NCBI GenBank assembly: GCA_963580285.1
Contig: OY757011.1
Location: forward strand, 162,427,908 to 162,491,907
Length of the DNA stretch: 64,000 nt
Direction of reading: 5' to 3'
Origin: Lucinisca nassula
Lineage: Eukaryota; Mollusca; Bivalvia; Lucinida; Lucinidae
Shown: piece by piece, positions 20,074 through 30,781 of the stretch
Position numbering within the stretch: the first letter of the stretch is position 1
How the letters are laid out: each line of letters opens with the position of its first letter
Program-made: the position numbers and the translations under genes
The notes under the pieces: generated by a model
Told to the model about the DNA's origin: nothing
The model's database searches: none
The model's input: only the letters and a program-made list of their open reading frames with translations

Positions 20074-20864
20074 TGCATGGACAGTCTGACTTACACCATT
20101 TGGCCTTTCTAAGCTTAGAATGTCTAAGCCGTTTACCAGTACTCATGTGTGGTTGGTTTCAGTTCTGTGTGAAAACACCATGCAGCCCAATCTATTTCTC
20201 CAAGTCCTGATGGGTGGTGGCAAGGGTATATCAAAGGTTCCAGACATTGAAAGCTCTAGACACAGACGGTATATAATATGTGTTTGACAGGGAAAGTTCT
20301 AGCAACTGAGGGTATTATATGATATGTGCTTGACATGGATAGTTCTAGCAACTGAGGGTACTGTATGCCATATGTTCTTGACAGGGACAGTTCTAACAAC
20401 AGAGGATATGGAAGGATCAAGACGGGGCTAGTTCTAGAAACAGGTTCTAGACAGGGCTAGTTCTAGCAACTGAGGGTGAGAGCGATTGATAGGTTATAGA
20501 CGTGGATAGTTCAAGCAATTGAGGGTGTATGATAGGTCCTAGCTGGGTCAGTTCTAGCAGCTGATGGTTTACGATAGGCTCCATACAGGGAAAGTTCTAG
20601 CAACTGAGGGATAATGGAAGGTTCTAGACAGGGACAGTTCCAGCAATTGAGGGTATATCATTGGTTCTTGATGGATAGTTCTAGCAACAGGCTCTAGAAA
20701 AGATTAGTTCTAGCAACTGAGAGTACATGTATATTGTAGGTTCTTGACGGATAGTTGTAGCAAATGAGGGTACATCATAGATTCTAGACCGGGACAGTTT
20801 TAGCAAATGAGGGAATACCATAGTTTCTTGACAGGTCTAGCAACCGGGGTATATATTTATACTC

Positions 20865-20985
20865 CAAACCTAGGTTTTGGTGCTCATTAGAACCACCTTC
20901 TACTGAGTACCCACAACCAATGTCTTGGAGCAGAAATAAGGAAAATAATGTTTGCCCCATAAACTGGAGTTAACAAGGTGTTCAT
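20865..20985. repeat. FB3 fragment
   Basis: CTCATTAGAACCACC...GAGTACCCACAACC, GGAGCAGAAATAAGG. Confidence 0.45.
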
Positions 20986-21018
20986 AACACAGACAACAAT
21001 AACAATACATTCTGCATT

Positions 21019-21222
21019 AACCCGTGTCCTGCTGAATATTTAAATATGCCACACCCTCTGCTGATTATCAACCAATCAGATTACTTGATGCAAATTATTG
21101 CAACAAATTCACAATCTGAATGACAAACAATGTAGATCCTGATCAGATGAAGAAGCCATCTGATCTGGATCTACATTGTTTGAAAGAGAAGGTATATCCG
21201 GGCTCAGCAGGACAAGGGTTAA
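21019..21222. repeat. PB1 foldback MITE, complete
   Basis: TTAACCCGTGTCCTGCTGAAT to CAGCAGGACAAGGGTTAA. Confidence 0.65.
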
Positions 21223-21299
21223 TGGCTAATGTGGTGAATGAAGACAGGTCAGATATCATGAATATGTAGACTGATCAGAGATTGTGCTGAACAGACATG

Positions 21300-21706
21300 T
21301 GTTTGTTTGGAGTTTAACAGCCCACTCAACAATATTTAGGTCATACTGAGTTGGTCAGTTTTCCTAACCACGCTTTTCCCAGGGCATGCTTATACACAAG
21401 CTCTGAACCATAACTGTGCTTATTCTAGTTTTTGTTTGTATTGGAGTTTAACGGCCCAGTCAACACTATTTAGGTCATTTTTGAGCCGGTCAGTTTACCT
21501 ATCCACACTTTCCTGGGCAGGCTTATACGTAAGCGGTTAACCAGTACAGTGCACATTCTTTCGCCAGAAACTGGCAACTGCCCTTCTTGAATCAGTGGAA
21601 GGGAGAGAATGACCGTAGCTTATTCTAGTACATTGCACATTCTTTTGCTGGAAAGTGACAACTGCTCTACCTGAATCAGCAGTAGGGAAAGAACGACTGT
21701 AGAAAA
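21300..21706 (-). repeat. Older SINE-B, truncated
   Basis: Tail GGAGTTTAACAGCCCACTC, then body ACAACTGCTCTACCTGAATC after a younger insertion. Confidence 0.5.
21430..21617 (-). mobile_element. 5'-truncated SINE-B nested in SINE-B
   Basis: Bounded by the 12-bp duplication GCTTATTCTAGT (21418-21429, 21618-21629). Tail GTATTGGAGTTTAACGGCCC. Confidence 0.75.
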
Positions 21707-21709
21707 GAC

Positions 21710-22261
21710 TAGGGCTGGCTAATCGAAGCTGAAAAGATAATCGATTATCAGTCCTGTCATTGTGATCGCTAATCAATTAGAAATCACTGAAGATTTGGTA
21801 ATAATTGTACCTGTCTGGCTTTCTGTCTGAGCATGACTCTTACCATATTGTTGTTGTTTCCAGTTTCCCCGTGTCACGGTTCATCAGCTGGTGGGGTCCC
21901 AGGGAATGAATCTATTCTGGCACTACACCGTAGCCGTTCGGTGGTATCCCCATTCCACTTTGCTGGTGAATGGGGAGACCATCTCTCAGCTCCAGCCCCT
22001 CTTACCATATTTTGAACCTTACCATATATATTTGAACAGACAGACCTGAGCAAACAATGTAGACCCAGATGAGATGCCGCAGAATGCAGCGTCTCATCAG
22101 GGTCTGCACTGTTTACCACTCCTCCAGCTATTTTAGACACAAATTTTGGCCGTAAATTGAATTTATCAAATAATCGAATATAAAAAAATCAGCAGTGATA
22201 ATAATTTTTTCTTAATTTATTGATCGATTAATTGATTATCCGATAAATCATGCCAGCCATA
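21710..22261. mobile_element. HAT6 MITE (hAT type)
   Basis: Ends TAGGGCTGGC / GCCAGCCATA with an 8-bp duplication GAAAAGAC (21702-21709, 22262-22269). Core AACAATGTAGACCCAGATGAG/CTCATCAGGGTCTGCAC. Carries SINE-F. Confidence 0.8.
21850..21998 (-). mobile_element. SINE-F, 149 bp
   Basis: Inserted in HAT6 with a 13-bp duplication CTCTTACCATATT (21837-21849, 21999-22011). On the minus strand it ends in a short (AAC)n tail. Its head is not obviously tRNA-like. Confidence 0.65.
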
Positions 22262-22390
22262 GAAAAGACCAACAGGTACCAAATTCATAACCTCCATGAT
22301 CACTTGGCCACTGAAGTTGTTATTCTTAACAGTATATTGAATGTCAGTATAAACTAAAGGAGATTGACAGTAAAATAAAACTTTCCACAG

Positions 22391-22630
22391 GCCTCCACGG
22401 CCTTATGGGTTAGAGCGCTGACTCTTATCATTAGGTCTCTCACTGCTGCGGTTCTAGCCTTGCTTGGTTCACATGTGAGACGCCAAGTTCTGCAACAGAA
22501 GGTCAGGTGGTTTTTCAGGATACTCCAGTTTTCGTCCACCACTGATTAACGATTGGCTCGAAATAAGTGATATAATCTTGAAAAGGTCATAAAATAACCT
22601 TGAAAGGCAATAAAACCAAACCCCAAAAAA
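22391..22630 (+). mobile_element. SINE-D (tRNA-like head)
   Basis: GCCTCCACGGCCTTATGGGTTAGAGCG resembles a tRNA D-arm, and GCGGTTCTAGCC a degenerate B-box. Tail ATAATCTTGAAAAGGTCATAAAATAACC. A partial copy is at 42041. Confidence 0.5.
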
Positions 22631-22726
22631 GAAAAAACTAACTTTTACCTGGCCTGGTCACACATTTTAGAAGTCTCAAGAAACTTTGACATGTATTGCA
22701 GTATCTATTCCTTTGATTATACTTAC

Positions 22727-22826
22727 ATCGTGTTTGTGAGTGAACTATCTGAAAGATGTTCCCAAAAGTAATGGCCAACAGCCAGAAGGCAGCGACTACA
22801 GGTGTCTGCCTGGCTGATCCAGACAT
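22727..22826 (-). CDS. Cadherin (protocadherin-15/Cad99C-like), first coding exon with signal peptide
   Basis: This exon begins the only host gene recognised here. The ATG lies at 22826-22824. It opens 33 codons with a typical secretion signal: a short polar start, a hydrophobic core (VVAAFWLLAITFGNIF) and a likely cleavage site after VHS. The exon ends with donor GAT|GTAAGT at 22727/22726, leaving one base (phase 1). Upstream the exon continues as 5' UTR to 22859, where a good acceptor (TTTTGTGCTTCAG|GG) shows that a non-coding exon and the promoter lie further right, possibly far beyond the repeats. Joined with the next four exons it encodes a secreted or type I membrane cadherin N-terminus, expected to act in calcium-dependent adhesion. 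Seen: signal peptide, splice sites and matching phases. Inferred: orthology to protocadherin-15, based on the EC1 pattern only. Confidence 0.75.
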
Positions 22827-22869
22827 CCTGATTTTGTTCGAAGAGCCCACAGTCTAGCCCTGAAGCACA

Positions 22870-23138
22870 AAATAAAAACATTGCCAGAGTTTGAAATTAA
22901 AGGCATTTATTCTTGATTATTGAGGACTATCATTTCATTACATAATATCTGAGTAATTAACTCCATGTTTTTCATTTCTGACTCCAACTAATTGGAAAGT
23001 CTCAATAGAAAAGTATGGTAAAACTATTTGTGTAGTACAGCATTTTTTCTCCAATTTTCTAAATCCTAGTACTTACTGACCGACAAGAATACAATATGCT
23101 CTAGACTGCCGAAAATTGTGCCCAATGTGGAACTTTAA
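22870..23138. other. Unassigned sequence upstream of the first coding exon
   Basis: AT-rich, no repeat family recognised. It follows the acceptor of the first coding exon, so it belongs to an upstream intron. Confidence 0.35.
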
Positions 23139-23552
23139 CCCTTTCTGTACCAAATTTAAAATTTAGGGGTGTTGGGTCATGTTTTCAAAATTTATTTGGA
23201 AAGCGGCTGAACTTTTTGCTAACAGGGTAGCAGTGTTGCGCCGAGAGGGGGCCATGGGGCCATTTGCCTACCTAAAGTCATTGATGGCCCTTTCAACATT
23301 AAACATGGGGCCCGGAAGACCCTCAGAAATCAACAACGTTGCTTATATTTTATTTACTGAAGCCCCTTTAAAATATAAAATGACCCTTTGGAAAATGTCA
23401 TAAGGGCCATTGGTGTCCCCCAAGCAATCGAGCCTAGGCACAACACTGGGGTAGGTCCTGATTAGAGGCCACGCTCTGCGGCATCTGATCTGGGTCTGGG
23501 CTGTTTGCCAATTTTCCGCTCATGGGTTTCCAGTACAAAATGGGTTGACTTG
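23139..23552. repeat. PB2 MITE split by a small inverted-repeat element
   Basis: Left TTAACCCTTTCTGTACC...TTGCTAACAGGGTAG; right GTAGGTCCTGATTAGAGGCC...CAGTACAAAATGGGTT. Confidence 0.6.
23231..23448. mobile_element. 218-bp DNA element, 6-bp target duplication
   Basis: Inverted ends CAGTGTTGCGCC / GGCACAACACTG. GGGTAG at both borders (23225-23230, 23449-23454). Superfamily not assigned. Confidence 0.65.
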
Positions 23553-23649
23553 CCTCTCGAATGAACAAACATGAGATGCTACATCATCCGTACCAGAATG
23601 GTCATCATATAAACATGCCTGTGTACTGATTACCCATGTGTAAACCCCA

Positions 23650-23795
23650 CTTTATATGGACACAAGTGCATGTGTTTACAGGGGTATACTTTATTTTCCC
23701 CATCTTTGCTAAAAAATCACCAATTGTGTGTACTCACAAGCACCCACGGTCAATGTTTGGATTCAAAACAAGAAAAATACCACATTTCTAATTCT
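23650..23795. repeat. FB3 remnant
   Basis: GTGTTTACAGGGGTATAC, GTACTCACAAGCACCCACGG, AACAAGAAAAATACC. Confidence 0.35.
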
Positions 23796-23817
23796 AAAAA
23801 ATGCTGGTTCTGGAGTT

Positions 23818-24036
23818 TTAACCCATTCAGTACCAGACACCCCTAAAGGGGTACCTTGTGAAACAGTGCAGACTGCAGACCCGGATCAGACGCCACAGGA
23901 TGTGGTGTCTGATCAGGGCCTACACTATTTGCAAAGCTAAAAGCCATTTTCCAAATAAATTTTGAAGAAAACACAACCTGACACCCCTAAATTTTGAAAT
24001 GGACTAGGAAGATTCCATTTGGTACAAAAAGGGTGA
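23818..24036. repeat. PB2 foldback MITE, complete
   Basis: TTAACCCATTCAGTACC to TTGGTACAAAAAGGGTGAA. Confidence 0.65.
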
Positions 24037-24254
24037 ATAGCACATGGGTGTGCTAGTTTAGCACACGGTTCAGTTGTTGCAATGTACGAAGCCCAGTTTG
24101 CATATTTGTTTCCTCAATTACAGTGAGCATCAAATTAGTATAAAACAGTGAGACAATATAACCCAGTAATCGAGAAATTAATCTAAACAATGTGTCATAA
24201 AATAGATTATGTTTACTGTAACACGGCCATTTTCACCTTAAAAATAGCAGATCA

Positions 24255-24427
24255 TTACAAAATTTAGGGGTGTCAGGTTGGGTTTTCTTCAATAGTTAAT
24301 TGGAAAATGGCTGGACATTTTGCAAACAGTGTAGGCCCTGATCAAACACTGTGTTCTGTGGCGGCTGATCTGGGCCTGCACTGTTTGCCAATTACCCGTT
24401 TCAGGGTTTCTGGTACAGAATGGGTAA
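24255..24427. repeat. PB2 foldback MITE
   Basis: TTAGGGGTGTCAGGTTGGG to CTGGTACAGAATGGGTAAA. Confidence 0.6.
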
Positions 24428-24611
24428 ATAACTTAATAGCAAAATAGCTGTAAGTGTTATTATTTTATAATCAACCTATTCACCCCTCTGTATTGTTACC
24501 CATATCAGTGCAATAAAAGAATAGATCTACAAATGGTACTGACTGTTTTATGTGGGGTGGGCCTTCTAATCAATACTTCAAAAAATACATATACATTAAT
24601 AAATGCTATTA

Positions 24612-24945
24612 AAGTTGTTAGCCTAATGGTTAGTGCACTTGCCTCTGTTGCAAGAGGTCCCGGGTTTGATCCCCCGACAGTGGTGATAAAATTTTGGTGT
24701 CCGAACACGCTCCAATAGTACAAATAGATAGATTAGCATCATTTGCAGGGATGAATGTCATTAAGTGCACCGCCCTTTAGATTGGGACGTTAACTGGGCG
24801 TCCCCTGAGCAAGGAGAACTATCCCCTGTGCAGATTAAAGAACCCTATCATAATTACATGATTACTGTGAAGGCTTTCATCCTGCAAAAACTGGAGTGTA
24901 TGTCCACAAGGGCGTACGGCAGTATATAAAGAAAGAAATGCAACA
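24612..24945 (+). mobile_element. SINE-E (tRNA-derived)
   Basis: Head TTAGCCTAATGGTTAGTGC, then CCTCTGTTGCAAGAGG and a B-box GGGTTTGATCCCC. Long body (GGGACGTTAACTGGGCGTCCCC, CTATCCCCTGTGCAG). Single copy in the window. Not a functional tRNA: no acceptor-stem pairing is evident. Confidence 0.6.
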
Positions 24946-24980
24946 AAATTCAACAATAATCAATTAGGGCTTCCAAATCA

Positions 24981-25851
24981 CAGGCACTGGTTTCATAGAG
25001 GGTAGTTTTTTTTGGGTGCGTAAATTTACCGGAAAGGACCAGAAAGGACCTGATTATCGGAAAGGACCGGAAAGGACCTGTTTCTACCCAGTTTCCTCCC
25101 TATTTCATGATATTTTTTATTGTATGCACCCTAACTACACTGCTTTTATCGTTAACCACATACTACATGTTTTTTTTTGGCATAAAAAAGTTGATTTTTC
25201 AAATCAGAGTGTAACGGATTTGATTGCAGAAGGTCTGTACATATTCTGTATTTAGCCTCAGCTCTGTGTAAGAACTTCATGCAGTCCCAATATTTAATCA
25301 ATGCCTGGGGCGGGGGCGTATTTGTGTCATCATTTGTAACATGTTTTCTTCAGTTTTCAATGACCTTAATAATATTCTTATTGGAAATACATTGGCAGGT
25401 GAAGATACAAAATCCAGAAATTTTTTTATGAAAAAAAATGAAGAAAAAGAAAAGAAAACTGACCGCTACTACCCTATTCGTCGAGGAACGGCGTGCGCGC
25501 CAGCTTTCTTTTGTACTTTTCTTTTCTTTAATTTAACGACGTCGTAGCAACGTCGATGTAACGTCAGTACATCACGACGTAGCATTGACATTGATACGAC
25601 ATTGCTAAGTTCTATTCCATTCAAAAGAAAAACAGAAACATTAAACATTATTAGGTTATAAAATTAAGAATAATTGAGGAATAGGAAAAAAGAAAAGAAA
25701 ATTTACCGCTCCTACCCTAAATAATAAAAATAGGAAAAAATAGAAAATTATGGGTCCTTTCCGGTAATCAGGTCCTTTCTGGTCCTTTCCGGTAAATTTA
25801 CGCACCGGTTTTTTTTTTTTTTTTTTTTTTTCTCTATGAAACAAGTGCCTG
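24981..25851. mobile_element. 871-bp inverted-repeat element with GGAAAGGACC motifs
   Basis: Ends CAGGCACTGGTTTCATAGAG / CTCTATGAAACAAGTGCCTG. These are followed by T-runs and then GGTGCGTAAATTTACCGG / CCGGTAAATTTACGCACC and repeated GGAAAGGACC, giving inverted repeats of about 80 bp. The interior has a SINE-A scrap (25252-25318) and two GACCGCTAC/TACCGCTCC-type phrases. No transposase. Confidence 0.6.
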
Positions 25852-25879
25852 AGTGCTAGTCCAATCTCTTTGAACACAT

Positions 25880-26540
25880 TCTTTCTTTTCTCAAATTTTC
25901 AGATCAGCAAATCATGTTTTCTCTGACATGTCAAAATAATACCTGTATAATAGCTCTAGATTAAAAAGTTTTCCTTAAAATAAATGAAGTGCTACGATAC
26001 CTTTAATTGGAACTGATCTAGTATAATTTTCCCCAATGCTGTTGATTTGTTGACATTGACAAGCACAAGTAGCAAGTGTGAAGCAGTTACCACCCTGCTA
26101 CTGTTTTCGCTCTCACCACACCTTGTGCAGTAGGCTGTGACATTTGAAACCAATACCGGCGTTTTCATAATGAGACAGGTATATTTTTGGAACCAAAGCA
26201 GACAAAATCACTCAAGTGTAGTTGACAAACCGGTTATTCTAGTTTGGCAGCCATAGTCATTCATTGAAAAAATTCGCCAAAGGCTGTGATATAAATAACT
26301 ACCAATCACAGCCAAGAAAGACAAAAAAAGCTAGGCTGAATGAGAAGTGCGTAAAGAAAATTGTAAACAATACTCCACGTTAATTTAATATTATGCAATC
26401 AAAGTACTCGACGTACTGGACGGGAAAAATCCAAGCACAGACAGCACTGGTGGGTCTATTTTCCCCGAGTGTAAGCTGAAAAAAAAAAAACGGTCTTGAA
26501 CCCTTAACTTCCTGTACTGTAAGCAAACAGCGTAGACCCT
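25880..26540. other. Stretch without recognised feature
   Basis: No exon, RNA or repeat family was recognised, apart from a short CGTTTTCATAATGA phrase recalling an FB3 end near 26161. Confidence 0.35.
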
Positions 26541-26544
26541 CATC

Positions 26545-26600
26545 GGTCGCCCCACGCCCATCGGGGCTTGAAGAAATAGAATGGCTGCAGGTACTCCCAT
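26545..26600 (+). repeat. SINE-A head fragment
   Basis: CGCCCATCGGGGCTTGAAG; the rest of the SINE is missing or scattered (TGCTTCCACGCA near 26850). Confidence 0.45.
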
Positions 26601-26696
26601 ACATGAGAGTTCTGAGTCCCAGATATTCATATTTTACATTTATATGCTGATATTTATCTTTTTGTTATTCTTCGCAACGCATGCACAACTATAAAA

Positions 26697-26809
<113 letters not shown>

Positions 26810-27111
26810 GTGCATGCGTACGTCTAACTTGTTGGACTAGGCTGCAGGATGCTTCCACGCAAGGCTATTTTTCTAAAAATAACCATTACCTGAACGTGGA
26901 CATCAACAACGAAAGCTATAGTGCTAGGTTACTTTGAGAATGTGCGCTCATGCTCTCATGTTCAAGCTTAACGCAGAATATTATGTTAGTTCCCCTCTGA
27001 CTGAAATAGAGCGGACAGAACCCCTAAATTCCTTTCGAACTAGGGACACTGGCCTATCATCATAGTGGATCGATTGTCTCCGAGTGTAGGCTGAAAAAAT
27101 GGTGGGGTGGA

Positions 27112-27178
27112 GGAATTTTAGGTCATTTTTGAGCCGATCAGTTTACCCATCCACACTTTTCCTGGGCAGGCTTATACG
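27112..27178 (-). repeat. SINE-B fragment
   Basis: TTTAGGTCATTTTTGAGCCG, CCTGGGCAGGCTTATACG. Confidence 0.55.
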
Positions 27179-27345
27179 TTTGTTTGTTTGATTGATTTGA
27201 TGTTTAGCGTCCCCGACAATACTGTATAGGTCATTTTGGAGACATTGCTTCCAATTTTGTGGGACTTTTACCCAACATTGAGATGAAATGACATCTCAAG
27301 CCCTGTCGCCGAATGAAACCAATAGGGTTTATAAGCATGCAATCG
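27179..27345 (-). repeat. SINE-A 3' half
   Basis: GATTTGATGTTTAGCGTCCCC to ATAGGGTTTATAAGCATGC. Confidence 0.6.
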
Positions 27346-27350
27346 ACGAT

Positions 27351-27358
27351 TCCCCCCC

Positions 27359-27389
<31 letters not shown>

Positions 27390-27391
27390 AC
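27351..27391. repeat. Poly-C/(CA)n tract
   Basis: About 26 C followed by (CA) units. Confidence 0.9.
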
Positions 27392-27479
27392 GAGCGCATC
27401 CGACGGAACTACCGAGGTATGCTATTATACTCATATAGGAAGCTCTTTTATTTATTTAAAAGACGCCATTCTTGTGTGC

Positions 27480-28240
27480 GCAACTCCTACATTTTTTTAC
27501 CAATCCTTTTGAAACTTTACAGGTGCTTTTAGGATGGTCTGAAGATATGCATATTGTTTTTTTTTTCAGAATCCTTGAATTATTTTTATCACTTTTTTAG
27601 CATTTTTAACTTAGACGTTTTTCGCGCCCCTAGTACAACAGAAACATAGGGAGTATGAACCTTGTGTGTGCAACCCCTCCTACAGTTTAATCCAATCCTT
27701 TTGAAACTTTACATGTGATTTGAAGATGGTCTAAAGGTATGCATATTGTTTTTTTCAGAATCCTGAATTCACTTTTTTTGCATTTCAACTTGAACTCTTT
27801 TTCAGCCCTAATACTATAGAAATGTATAGGGAGTATGTACCTTGTGTGCGCAACTCCTCCTACAGTTTTTGGCGAATCCTTTTGAAACTCTACAAATGTT
27901 TTTATCATGGTCTGAAGATATGCATATTGTTTTTTCAGAGTCCTGAAATTATTTCTATCACATTTTTGCACTTTTAACTTAGACTTTTTTTTCGAGCCTT
28001 AATACTACAGAAATGTATACAAGTGCGTGCCCAACTCCTCCTTCAGTTTTAGGTCAATCCTTCTGAAACTTTTCAGGCCTTTGTAGGATGGTCTGAAGAT
28101 ATGCATATTGTTATTTCCAGAAACATGAAATTCTTATTATCACCTTTTTTTGCATTTTTAACTTCGACTTTTTTCAAGTCCAAATACTACAGAAATGTAT
28201 ACAGGTGTGTGCGCATCTCCGCCAATCCTTTTGAAACTTA
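27480..28240 (+). repeat. Tandem array, about 180-bp unit, four copies
   Basis: CAATCCTTTTGAAACTTTACA, GGTCTGAAGATATGCATATTG and ACAGAAATGTATA recur at about 180-bp spacing. Confidence 0.65.
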
Positions 28241-28259
28241 GACCATGATGCAGCTTCCC

Positions 28260-29818
28260 TTTTATTTCATATTTGATACACATATGTCACTTGTTTTTTT
28301 ATATAAGTGCAGTGGCGGGGCATGGTGCATGGCTTGCAGTTTTATTACCATATAAGGACATGACAGCCGTTTTGGTTATGTGACTCCAAACCCAAAAATA
28401 AATGTTCATTGCCTCATATGTTGCTCCATATGTAATTTGGTTTCAATCAACATCTGCAGTTAAAGTGGAGAAAAAGATAAAATACTGAACCTGGGTCATA
28501 CAGGACAAAGGTAAGTAAATAACATTGACCTTTGGAATCAATAAACTTCCGTTTACCTGATTGCACATATCAATTCTGATGCCACGGGCTACAGCAGAAT
28601 CGCAAAAATCATTCGTTTAGTTTTTTTCCCATACAAATGCTTAAGTGACCAAATTTGACTTTGACGTAAAATAGGACAAGGTCACCCAAAGGTCATCATT
28701 TGAAAAAAATATTCGCTTATGTCCACCATACCAAGTTTCAAGGTCACCCGCCGTTGTTTACCTGGGAAGAAGATATCATCCAACTATTTTAACCATATAT
28801 GGGCATGGAGGACATCTTGGTCTTATGACTACAATTCCACAAACACATTTTACTTCCCTCATCCTATAGAGGATGTATATATGTAATTTGGTTTCAATCA
28901 GTCCAGCAGAGAAGAAGATAGAAATACTGAATATAAGCCACCCATGACAAAGGTCAGTAAATGACCTTGAATGTTGGAATTGATAAACTTCCTTTTAGCT
29001 GATTGCAGATCTGGTGCCACAAACTACAATAGAATCTGAAGTGACCCAATTTGACCTTGGTGTGAAACAGATCAAGGTCACCCAAAGGAAATCATTTGAA
29101 CAAAATTGGAAGGGTTTCAGATCCCGATGCTGCGTATCAAATTTCAAGGTCATCCAACTTTCGGTTCCTGAGAATTTTTAAAGGTTTTTTACCATATATG
29201 GGCATGGCGGCTATCTTCGTTATGTGACACTAATCCCACACATATATTTCCATTGCCTCACATTTAATTTGGTTTCATTCAGCCTAGCAATTTACTGGTG
29301 AAGAAGATAAAAATACTGAACCTGAGCCATCCAGGACTAAGGTCAGTAAATGACAATGACCTTCGAAATTGATAAAATTTCCATTAAGCTGATTACAAAT
29401 ATTAATTCTCATGCCACAGGCTACTACACAATCAGAAAAAATCACTGTTTTGCCTTTTTTCCCCATAAATATGCAGAAGTCACAAATTTGAGCTCGTCGT
29501 AAAATAGGTCAAGGCCACCCAAATGTCATCAGTTGAACAACTTGGTAGGGCCCGAGTCCCCGATGCTGTATACCAAGTTTCAAGGCCATCGACCATTCGG
29601 TTCCTGAGGAGAAGATTTTTAAAGGTGTTTACATTCTATATGGGCATGGCGGCCATCTTGGTCATATAGGTCCCGTGAACAAAGTTTTAACGGAGGTTCC
29701 ACGTGTAATTTGGTTTCAACTGGCCCAGTGGTTTCAGAGATGACGACGACGCAGACATGTTGGCAGACCACTGCCAGTACTATAAGCTCCCCGGAGCCTC
29801 TGGTGAGCTAAAAACATT
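28260..29818 (+). repeat. Tandem array, about 400-450-bp unit, with pearl-like 3' end
   Basis: ACCATATATGGGCATGG begins units at about 28348, 28795, 29196 and 29635. Each contains TAATTTGGTTTCAATC, AGGTCACCCAAAGGTCATC and CCAAGTTTCAAGGTCA. The end CTCCCCGGAGCCTCTGGTGAGC, then TAAAAA, matches the ending at 10987. Confidence 0.6.
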
Positions 29819-30366
29819 TTTTAACAGAAAGCAAATCAATATAATTTGGGAATATTTTTTGGGGGTATTTGTTACGAGATGGAATAGGAAACCTCTCTGG
29901 TGCTTATGCACATCTAAATTATTTTAGTAGATATATGGTAGGGCGGTGCGAGTGAAATATTTTAGGTGAAATATGGTACGCAAACTATGCGGCTCCATGA
30001 ACAAGTCATGCACATATCATACGATGTATGCATGAGTGGTTTATAGAGAGCTGTTTTTACAATACAGGGGGCCGCTAAAAGGCCGAGTCCTATAGAATTT
30101 GCCTAAAAATCGCCAACCGCCAAATTGTGCCATATATGATTTTTATTCCCGTCACGTGTTGTGTGGGTGTTCGTTTTGACAGGAGTCATGTCATTGATTA
30201 TAGGGTCGTTTCATCAATTTTTCCTATGGGAAATATACTATTTGAAGGCAAATCCATTATCTACTCGATTTTGCTATCTGGCTTTGTTTGTGGCCGGTAT
30301 CTCCACTTCCCCACGAACAAAGCAAGGTAATACGAGTAGGCATGATTTTCCGGTAGTATTCATAGA

Positions 30367-30374
30367 TATATAAA
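30367..30374 (+). promoter_or_regulatory. Candidate LTR TATA box
   Basis: TATATAAA about 500 bp into the LTR, also at 37332-37339. Position fits a U3 promoter; no transcript start is known. Confidence 0.35.
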
Positions 30375-30575
30375 CCCTGAAAAAAGCGGACCCTTTAGCA
30401 GCAGGTCAAGTTGTAAAGAGTAAACACAACATTGTGACGGGGAAATAGAAAGTATATTGAAAGGTATGTTAAATCTATGTTTAGTATTATTTTTGTATGA
30501 ACATGCTTGTAGGTTTTGGAGGGGTTTACTTCTAGTATACCCCAACTTTCTGAAGCCTATTCTGAATTCACTATT

Positions 30576-30735
30576 GAGGCCTGTAGTGATTAGGCTACTA
30601 GCTTTGCCAGCTAGACGTCGCAGGATCGATCCCAGGCTTCTCCAGTAGTAGAATGAGTCTTTCTAAGTGAGGTCCTGTCTCATGCTGACCCTAGATGTTG
30701 GTGAGACGTAAAGTTTGGACACCCGCTCATTCTAG
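30576..30735 (+). mobile_element. SINE-C captured inside the 5' LTR
   Basis: GAGGCCTGTAGTGATTAGGC...TCGCAGGATCGATCCCAGG, CTTCTCCAG, GAATGAGTCTTTCTAAG, GTTGGTGAGACGTAAAG aligns along its length with the free SINE-C at 1885-2040. A second, more diverged SINE-C-like tail follows at 30787-30891 (CCGTGGTTCCGTCCC...GGGGACGTAAACTTA). The same sequence is at 37541-37700. Confidence 0.75.
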
Positions 30736-30775
30736 ATTCATTTAGGCTTTTAGACCCCTTTTGTAGAATGTAATT

Positions 30776-30781
30776 AATAAA
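30776..30781 (+). promoter_or_regulatory. Candidate LTR polyadenylation signal
   Basis: AATAAA just after the captured SINE, repeated at 37741-37746 in the 3' LTR. If used, R would run from about 30,400 to 30,800. Confidence 0.3.

Larger units (their letters stand above)
19386..20223 (-). mobile_element. SINE-A split by SINE-B
   Basis: Tail part 19386-19537 and head part 20074-20223, reverse strand. The two halves join at TGCATGG. Confidence 0.7.
17660..20860 (+). repeat. Intronic minisatellite, about 43-bp unit
   Basis: Dozens of diverged copies of AGTTCTAGCTACTGAGGG, TATATGACAGG and TTCTTACATGAGAT. The array is split into three blocks by SINE insertions at 18287 and 19386. Later units drift (GTTCTAGCAACTGAGGG, GACAGGGATAG). 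Confidence 0.8.

Noticed and set aside
17660..20860. CRISPR-like regular repeats
   Set aside because: The units are contiguous minisatellite copies without unique spacers, and the genome is animal.
30127..30648. Short open frames in the LTRs, seen twice with identical translations
   Set aside because: They are duplicated because the LTRs are duplicated. They lack domains, overlap each other, and one lies over the SINE.
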